Positions 59,035-64,000 of a DNA stretch of 64,000 nucleotides are shown here, piece after piece (the first letter of the stretch is position 1; each line of letters starts with the position of its first letter). The position numbers and the translations under genes were made by a program. The notes below the pieces were generated by a model that ran no database searches, was not told the origin of the DNA, and was given only the letters and a program-made list of their open reading frames with translations. This DNA comes from Plotosus lineatus (taxonomy: Eukaryota; Chordata; Actinopteri; Siluriformes; Plotosidae). Location: assembly GCA_024760905.1 (NCBI GenBank), contig CM045734.1, positions 39,158,564 to 39,222,563 on the forward strand, in the 5' to 3' direction.

Positions 59035-59352
59035 GGGGCAGTGGTGGTCTAGTGGTATAGGGCGCTGGATCGCTGATCCAAAGGTTGGGGATTCGAGTCC
59101 CACTCTGCACAAGGTTGTCACTGTCCCCCCCAGTGGCGCTAACTGGGTTATCAAAGGCCGGCCATGTCTCTCACTGTCTATGGTGTGAGGCATGTAAAAG
59201 AACCATTGCTGACTTTCGACAAGAGTAGGCTGCAAAGCCGTCAGCCTGGCGAGCTATCCAGGGTGTACTCTGCCCTCACCCGAAGTTGGCTGGAATGGGC
59301 ACCAGCCTCCCCGTGACCCAAATTAGGATTAAGCGGGTACAGAAAATGAACT
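59035..59352 (+). mobile_element. SINE with L2-like tail, full length
   Basis: The head GGGCAGTGGTGGTCTAGTGG and body are identical in most positions to 42454-42798 up to GCAAAGCCGTCAG. It then switches to CCTGGCGAGCTATCCAGGGT and the tail AGGATTAAGCGGGTACAGAA. A short TGAACAC direct repeat flanks it. Confidence 0.9.
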
Positions 59353-59554
59353 GAACACAATAAAAGCTGCTTGAAAACATGTCTGTTTCATTTCTGGAAT
59401 TGTTATTAATGCATCAGCATGACCAAAATGTGTCCCCGTCAACAGTCACATGATCATAAAATGCTCTTATGACTAAAAAAGAAAAGAAAAAAAAATGTTT
59501 TTCTAAAAACAAAACAAAACAAACAATTGTCAAAAATCATGTAGATCAACTTAC

Positions 59555-59693
59555 CCAGCAGTGTTTTGGGGTTTGTGAGGCCAAGCTGGACCACAGGATT
59601 CTCCAGTATGGCTTGAAACAGAGGGCTATTAGCGTCAATACCCTTATCGAGATCCTCAGGTGAAGGCTTTCTGTCACCAAGCAACCACTCGCA
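59555..59693 (-). CDS. ubac1: ubac1 exon: end of second UBA domain and STI1-like start
   Basis: 139 nt, phase 0 in and phase 1 out, with acceptor ATGCAG preceded by a long T tract (A-run at 59701-59724 on plus). It encodes [18 protein letters not shown], then [20 protein letters not shown] and KTLLG, identical in most positions to mammalian UBAC1. The [14 protein letters not shown] stretch resembles the STI1-type helices that follow UBA domains. Confidence 0.96.
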
Positions 59694-59971
59694 CTGCATT
59701 AAAAAAAAAAAAAAAAAAAAAAAACAACAACAACAAACATCCAAGTGTGAAAAGCAAAGTGGTGTTAATTGCTCCATAAATAAATGTTCTTATTTAGAAC
59801 CTTTTCATCGAGTTATTTGATTATTTCCAGTATCTCAGACTGTTTCCAGTGCTAAACAGCTAACAAGTATAAACATCCTTAATCTCAATAAGCATTATTG
59901 CATAGCCAGACCTGTTCAATAGAGAATTATTTACGCATGCAAAATACTGCACAGTTGAATACAGGAACGCA

Positions 59972-60152
59972 GTACATGCAGTGGTAGCTCAGTGATGAAG
60001 ACAGTGGATTACTGACTCAAAGGTTCGTGGTTCAAGCCGCAATACCACCAAGCTGCAACTGTTGGTCCCTTGAATCAGGCCTTAAGCCCCAGTTGCATAT
60101 AAAAAATGATAACGTAAGTTGCTCTGGATAAGGGCATCTGCCAAATGCCATA
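59972..60152 (+). mobile_element. second tRNA-derived SINE family
   Basis: The tRNA-like head (GCAGTGGTAGCTCAGTGATG, with GGTTCGTGGTTCAAGCC as box B) is followed by a body ending GTAAGTTGCTCTGGATAAGG then GCATCTGCCAAATGCC. That tail is very common in ostariophysan fishes. Confidence 0.8.
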
Positions 60153-61020
60153 GATGTAGCACAGACCTTTGGATGCAACTCTCTTATAGAACACAATCTT
60201 TTTTCATGTGGCTGTTAGTCCTGCCATCCAGCCAAAACAATGTCTGAACTTATTTGTGATGTCTTCCAGGTGGTCTTCATTTTCTGGCCCAAAGAAAGAA
60301 AAAGAGGCTAAACAGTTTCATCTACGTTGCCTGAGGCACATCATGAATATCCTTTGGCAGGTTAAGGTACCCAGACTTAAAAATACTGGAGCACACGATC
60401 CTCTTCTGACTGGTTAAAGGCTCTACAGGAACCCCTACTTCATTAATCTAAGGCACAGATGAGCTGTTTCTCTAAATGACTATCTTTGGTGACCTTTAAT
60501 GGGGAAGAAACGTTTAAGATGTTTAACAATCATTGTGGTGTTATATCACTGACTCGACATCTCACAAACTACTTTTCAAATATCCACCAAGCCGGAGTTA
60601 AATAATTATTTTAGTATATAGTACAAGGGAACATAAGAAAAAACTTGAATATACAAATGCTCCCTGACTTACGTTTTTAATTGGTTCCGGACGACTGAAT
60701 GTAAGTTGAAAGTGAACGTAAGTTGTTACAGTGACGTGTGACGCTCATACTGTACTATACATCCATAAATATCATTACCGTATCCCATAAAACACCCCTA
60801 AATTAATTATTATAAACATAACATTGTAAAATAATATCAACATTAACTTCAAATAAGTCATTTATTTATACCGAGGCACTTTAGATGAAGCTTAAAACAG
60901 CCAATCAACGCTTACAATATGTGAAGCGCTCAATAACCGAAAGTAGTGTACTTGCTGCGGGTTATACAGACTTCCGGTCTTTCAAGTGCACAAGGGTGCC
61001 GTTGAACTCGTTTAGAACAC
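60153..61020. other. ubac1 intron with pogo-like terminus
   Basis: 60655-60960 starts ATGCTCCCTGACTTACGTTT with GGTTCCGGACGACTGAATGT, a pogo/Tigger-type end. The rest shows no gene. Confidence 0.4.
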
Positions 61021-61400
61021 GGCCTGCCATGTGAAGCCCAGCAAAGCGGAGAGTTCTTTCTTTTGTGTAAGTAAGTAAGTAAACTTTATTCAAGAGATAC
61101 ATACAAAGAACAAGTACAAATCCGAATGAACATTAATATAAAAATAAGTATAAAGTAGGTTACACTATAGCAGTGGTTCCTAACCTGGGTTCGATCGAAC
61201 CCTAGGGGTTCGGCGGAGGTCAAGACACACACCCGACTCATATTCATGACGACACGCCCCGCTGGGCCATCACTGGCTGCAGGTGATCACTCTACATTGC
61301 TTGGTAAATCTGTGCTGCAGGAAATTTGGTGTACTCAGTAGTTGACTTGTGACTGTTGTGATGGTACGTCGTGTGATTTCTTTCTTAATGTTTTAATCCA

Positions 61401-61533
61401 TACTATGTTGAGCAAAAAAAGAAAGTGGTCGGATGAATATGTACAACATGGATTCACATATATAACGGAACGTGATGCTAGTCAGCATCCTATCGGCATG
61501 ATTTGTGGGGTAGGATCAACCCCCGCTGACTGA
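61401..61533 (+). pseudogene. truncated hAT (BED-type) transposase N-terminus
   Basis: Reads MLSKKRKWSDEYVQHGFTYI, then TERDASQHPIGMICG, the N-terminus typical of fish hAT proteins with a BED zinc finger (the first Cys is in MICG). The frame then enters the pogo-derived core and ends in a stop, so the rest of the transposase is missing. Confidence 0.8.
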
Positions 61534-61720
61534 CGTATACGTACATGTATGTGTCTATAATATCAATAAATACATATTCAATATTATAAATGCTCATAAT
61601 AATGGTTAAACATTCAAAAATAATGCATAAGCTGTAAATAAAACAAATACACACACATACAGATGTGTGCGCGTGCACACACAGATGTGCGGGCATGCAC
61701 TCAGATGCGCACCTCACATA
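61510..61720 (-). repeat. pogo-type MITE core carried inside a hAT element
   Basis: The reverse complement contains GGTTGATCC-adjacent CGTATACGTCAGTCAGCGGG, TGCATTATTTTTGAATGTTT and ATCTGAGTGCATGCCCGCAC, matching the core at 56551-56745 and the family 1 pogo MITEs. Confidence 0.85.
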
Positions 61721-62034
61721 AAAATGTAAGTAGTTGTGATGGGGGGAGTTCATGCATTGTATTGGTTTTGTTCTTTGAACACAGTGATGTTAAAGCATGG
61801 TTCATTTTGGTGCCCCAGTAAAAACATATACCTATGTCTTGAATTTGAAAAAAAAAATCATATTTTATTTTTCAAAACCGTTGGGGTTCCGTACCGCCAG
61901 CAAGGTTAACAACCACTGCACTATAGCATTTGCTGTGTCTCATTTCAGCATTAACTCTTCATGTGTACAAAACTGAACACTAAGTATGGTCTGCGATTGA
62001 CATAAATGTCCTAATTTTTCTGTAGGTGACTTAC

Positions 62035-62121
62035 AGCAGCATCTTGTTGATTATTATTGACGCGGAGAGCGTCAATCACTTCTTTTTCATCGAATCCCAT
62101 CTCCATTAGTGCAATCACTGC
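62035..62121 (-). CDS. ubac1: ubac1 exon: second UBA domain
   Basis: 87 nt, 29 codons, phase 0 at both ends. The acceptor is ATTGCAG and the donor GCT|GTAAGT. It encodes [20 protein letters not shown] and then VNNNQQDAA. The MGF loop at codons 8-10 is the ubiquitin-binding signature of UBA domains. It is nearly identical to mammalian UBAC1. Confidence 0.96.
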
Positions 62122-62279
62122 CTGCAATTAACACACATGAACAGTTTAACTACCTCTGCACACGGACAACAACATGCATATGTATTTACAGAAAAATCAT
62201 AACGGTTTTGTGAAGGCAGGAAAAAGCCAAACTGTCTCTGAACTTAAAAAACCAGCCTCTTCTGAAAAAAGCCGCTAAC

Positions 62280-62541
62280 CCGGGAGTCTGGCCTAAACTC
62301 TCGTTTCCTGCGGATTCTCTTGAAGATTTCGGTCAGCTCATCCTGCTTGGCCTCCTCAGAACTGGACTGGGACGAGACAGTTGCCTGAAGGCTGCGACCC
62401 GAAGGAGATGGACCTGCAGGTGCAGACGCAGATGCTCCAGACCCGACTGCTCCTTGAGTTTCCTGGCCTGGCACGGGCATGTCGACTGTAGGGTCATCCA
62501 CATGCTCAATCAGCCATTCCATAGCCTGTGTCACAGACATG
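62280..62541 (-). CDS. ubac1: ubac1 exon: end of first UBA domain and linker
   Basis: 262 nt, with acceptor CCTCACAG and donor CGG|GTTAGC. It begins with the last base of a His codon, then MSVTQAMEWLIEHVDDPTVD, the terminal helix of UBA1. A low-complexity Ala/Gly/Ser/Pro linker follows, then DELTEIFKRIRRKREFRPDS, a hallmark UBAC1 segment. The exon ends in phase 0. Confidence 0.95.
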
Positions 62542-62654
62542 CTGTGAGGGAAGTGACTGATTAGTGCATACAGACCTATTAAAGCAGATTATTTTCACAC
62601 ACACACGTGTATATGTATATATATATATTTATTATATACACATACATACACACA

Positions 62655-63100
62655 GGGATCCCTCGCTACTTCGTGCTTAAATTCATGTGGCTTCAGTGCA
62701 TCGCGCATTTTTTTTTTTAAATATTCAGCGAATTAAAAAAGGAAATTAAGGAAAAATAGGGGAAAAAATTAAGGAAAATGCCACAAAAACGAGGCCAATT
62801 ATGCAAAAAAAAACAACAAAAAAAAAACCCTAAACCAGTACAAAATTAAAAACAACCTAAAATCTCGCATCAAAACTACTTATACTGTACTGTTGTGAAG
62901 TACACATCCGAGTGCATGCGCGCGCATCTGCCTGTATGTGTGTATTTATATTTTATTTACATCTTATGCATTATTTTTTTAATGTTTAATTGTTATAAGC
63001 ATTTATACCATTGTATATGTATTTACTGATATTATATACACATAGGCATTTACGTATATGTCAGTCAGGGTGTGGGGTTGGGGGGGTGATCCTATATCCT
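62655..63100 (+). mobile_element. pogo-type MITE (family 1), copy C
   Basis: It begins CACAGGGATCCCTCGCTACT then TCGTGCTTAAATTCATGTGG and continues through the shared core to GGGGGGGTGATCCTATATCC, where it is cut by a (TA)n microsatellite. No ORF. Confidence 0.8.
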
Positions 63101-63261
<161 letters not shown>

Positions 63262-63269
63262 ATGTGTGT

Positions 63270-63843
63270 GTTCGATGTAATAAGCACCCTGCTCCAATAA
63301 GCCCCCCCCCCGGTGCTTTTTTTATCTTACATCTAACAACCGCCCGTGTGTACTGAGAGCAAAATGGTAGCTCAAACTTACCAATTTTATTCAATCAGTC
63401 TCTGTAACGGTAAAATGAGGCGGTCACTGCCTGTAAAGGTGAGTTTACACGGTATTTCAAGACCCCCTGCCACTGGGGGATGTCTATAATGTTCATCAGT
63501 AACAACACATTTGATCATTCTGCCATGCTTTAATAAATAGGAAAATATTTTGCTGTGTACTCTTGGTAAATGTCCAATAAGATGAACCACTAGAAACGAC
63601 TACCACAAAATTATGGGATGCTCTGAATAAATGGAGCGATGAGCCAGATATGGACTTATCAGAAAGTGATGAGTATTTTTCACCCAATTGTCCTGCTCAC
63701 TAACTTCATAAATTTAAGCAAGTTCCTGGCCATGTGTTTATGTGCTAAAGTTGACCTTTGTGTTGATTGGTTTAACGTGCCATGTGCTAAAGTTGACATT
63801 CATGTTGACTGGCTCGATTTTACATCTGAATAATATTTAGAGG
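63270..63843 (+). mobile_element. unclassified element with acidic-tail ORF fragment, copy 2
   Basis: Copy of 8328-8890: TGTAATAAGCACCCTGCTCC start, AATGTTCATCAGTAACAACA, then the ORF end LWDALNKWSDEPDMDLSESD followed by EYFSPN.PAH and stop (about 63613-63703). This copy keeps a Trp codon (TGG) where the first has a stop (TAG). Confidence 0.6.
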
Positions 63844-64000
63844 AACAGCACTCGGAGGGAAAATTAAAGGGTCTTTAAAAAAAAAAAAAAATGCTGTTTG
63901 TTTATTTTCAGCTTTCATGTAAGTAATTTGGTTGATACAACAAAATGAATAATACAAATACCAGTAAAACTGCTTAATTGTTCTGGTATTATTCATGTTT

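Larger units (their letters stand above)
61171..61918 (+). mobile_element. hAT-type element, copy 2, with perfect 8-bp target duplication
   Basis: Ends are CAGTGGTTCCTAACCTGGGT and, from the right, CAGTGGTTGTTAACCTTGCT. It is flanked by CACTATAG at 61163-61170 and 61919-61926. It carries the start of a BED-type transposase (61401-61510) and, in reverse, the pogo MITE core (61510-61720). 748 bp, non-autonomous. Confidence 0.95.
55576..62541 (-). other. ubac1: ubac1 gene locus, 3' part (four exons; 5' part lies beyond the right edge)
   Basis: Four minus-strand exons (62541-62280, 62121-62035, 59693-59555, 55691-55576) have consistent phases and encode the C-terminal half of UBAC1/KPC2, ending in a stop codon. 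UBAC1 is the non-catalytic subunit of the cytoplasmic KPC ubiquitin ligase with RNF123. Its UBA domains bind ubiquitinated cargo such as p27Kip1 and help pass it to the proteasome. Human UBAC1 has 405 residues. The N-terminal ubiquitin-like domain and most of UBA1 must lie right of the window. The introns hold two hAT-type elements, several SINEs and a Rex3 fragment. Confidence 0.95.

Overview
This window is animal nuclear DNA, almost certainly from a teleost fish. It has GT-AG introns, very dense (TA)n/(CA)n microsatellites, and the usual fish mobile-element mix: Rex3 and RTE LINEs, tRNA-headed SINEs, hAT, pogo/Tigger, PIF/Harbinger, Tc1 and piggyBac-like pieces. One SINE tail (about 59972-60152) is of a kind I associate with ostariophysan fishes such as catfishes. 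That is a weak hint, not an identification.

Two real genes are supported, both on the minus strand and both cut by the window edge. The 5' part of msh3 (MutS-beta mismatch repair subunit) occupies 47673 down to 1517 as nine exons whose splice phases all agree, about 452 codons. Exons 1-8 lie in 7 kb (47673-40592). Exon 9 then lies 38.9 kb away, so most of the left two-thirds of the window is a single msh3 intron filled with transposons. The 3' part of ubac1 (KPC2, the UBA-domain partner of the RNF123 ubiquitin ligase) occupies 62541-55576 as four exons including the stop codon. The 7.9 kb between them (47.7-55.5 kb) holds the presumed msh3 promoter, two truncated RTE LINEs, one SINE and low-complexity DNA. 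I saw no DHFR exon there.

Repeat layout, left to right. 0-9 kb: three-copy 50-bp tandem repeat, SINE, Rex3 3' fragment, fold-back hAT MITE, and a cluster of pogo-type elements. 9-11.6 kb: a decayed, internally deleted RTE LINE set between two (TA)n tracts. 13-15.6 kb: pogo MITE, a MITE carrying a nested piggyBac-like insert, and a SINE with perfect target duplications. 16.5-18.5 kb: a two-gene Harbinger element. 20-27.7 kb: hAT-like and Tc1-like remnants. 28.0-28.2 kb: a 115-bp-arm palindrome whose two arms each fit a hammerhead ribozyme. 29.2-32.4 kb: a Rex3 LINE with its 5' third inverted, bounded by a 13-bp target duplication. 33.8-34.5 kb: a small pogo/Tigger element with an intact DNA-binding-domain ORF. 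35.8-37.2 kb: a composite GGAT tandem array. 42.2-43.4 kb: a Tc1-like shell interrupted by other repeats. 56.3-61.9 kb: two hAT-type elements with 8-bp target duplications, one holding a nested SINE.

The most interesting material is in the mobile elements. It comprises the paired hammerhead motifs, a SINE head that occurs with three different 3' tails (one shared with the local RTE LINE), a hAT element that has taken up the core of a pogo element, and several insertions whose history can be read from target duplications or an empty paralogous site.
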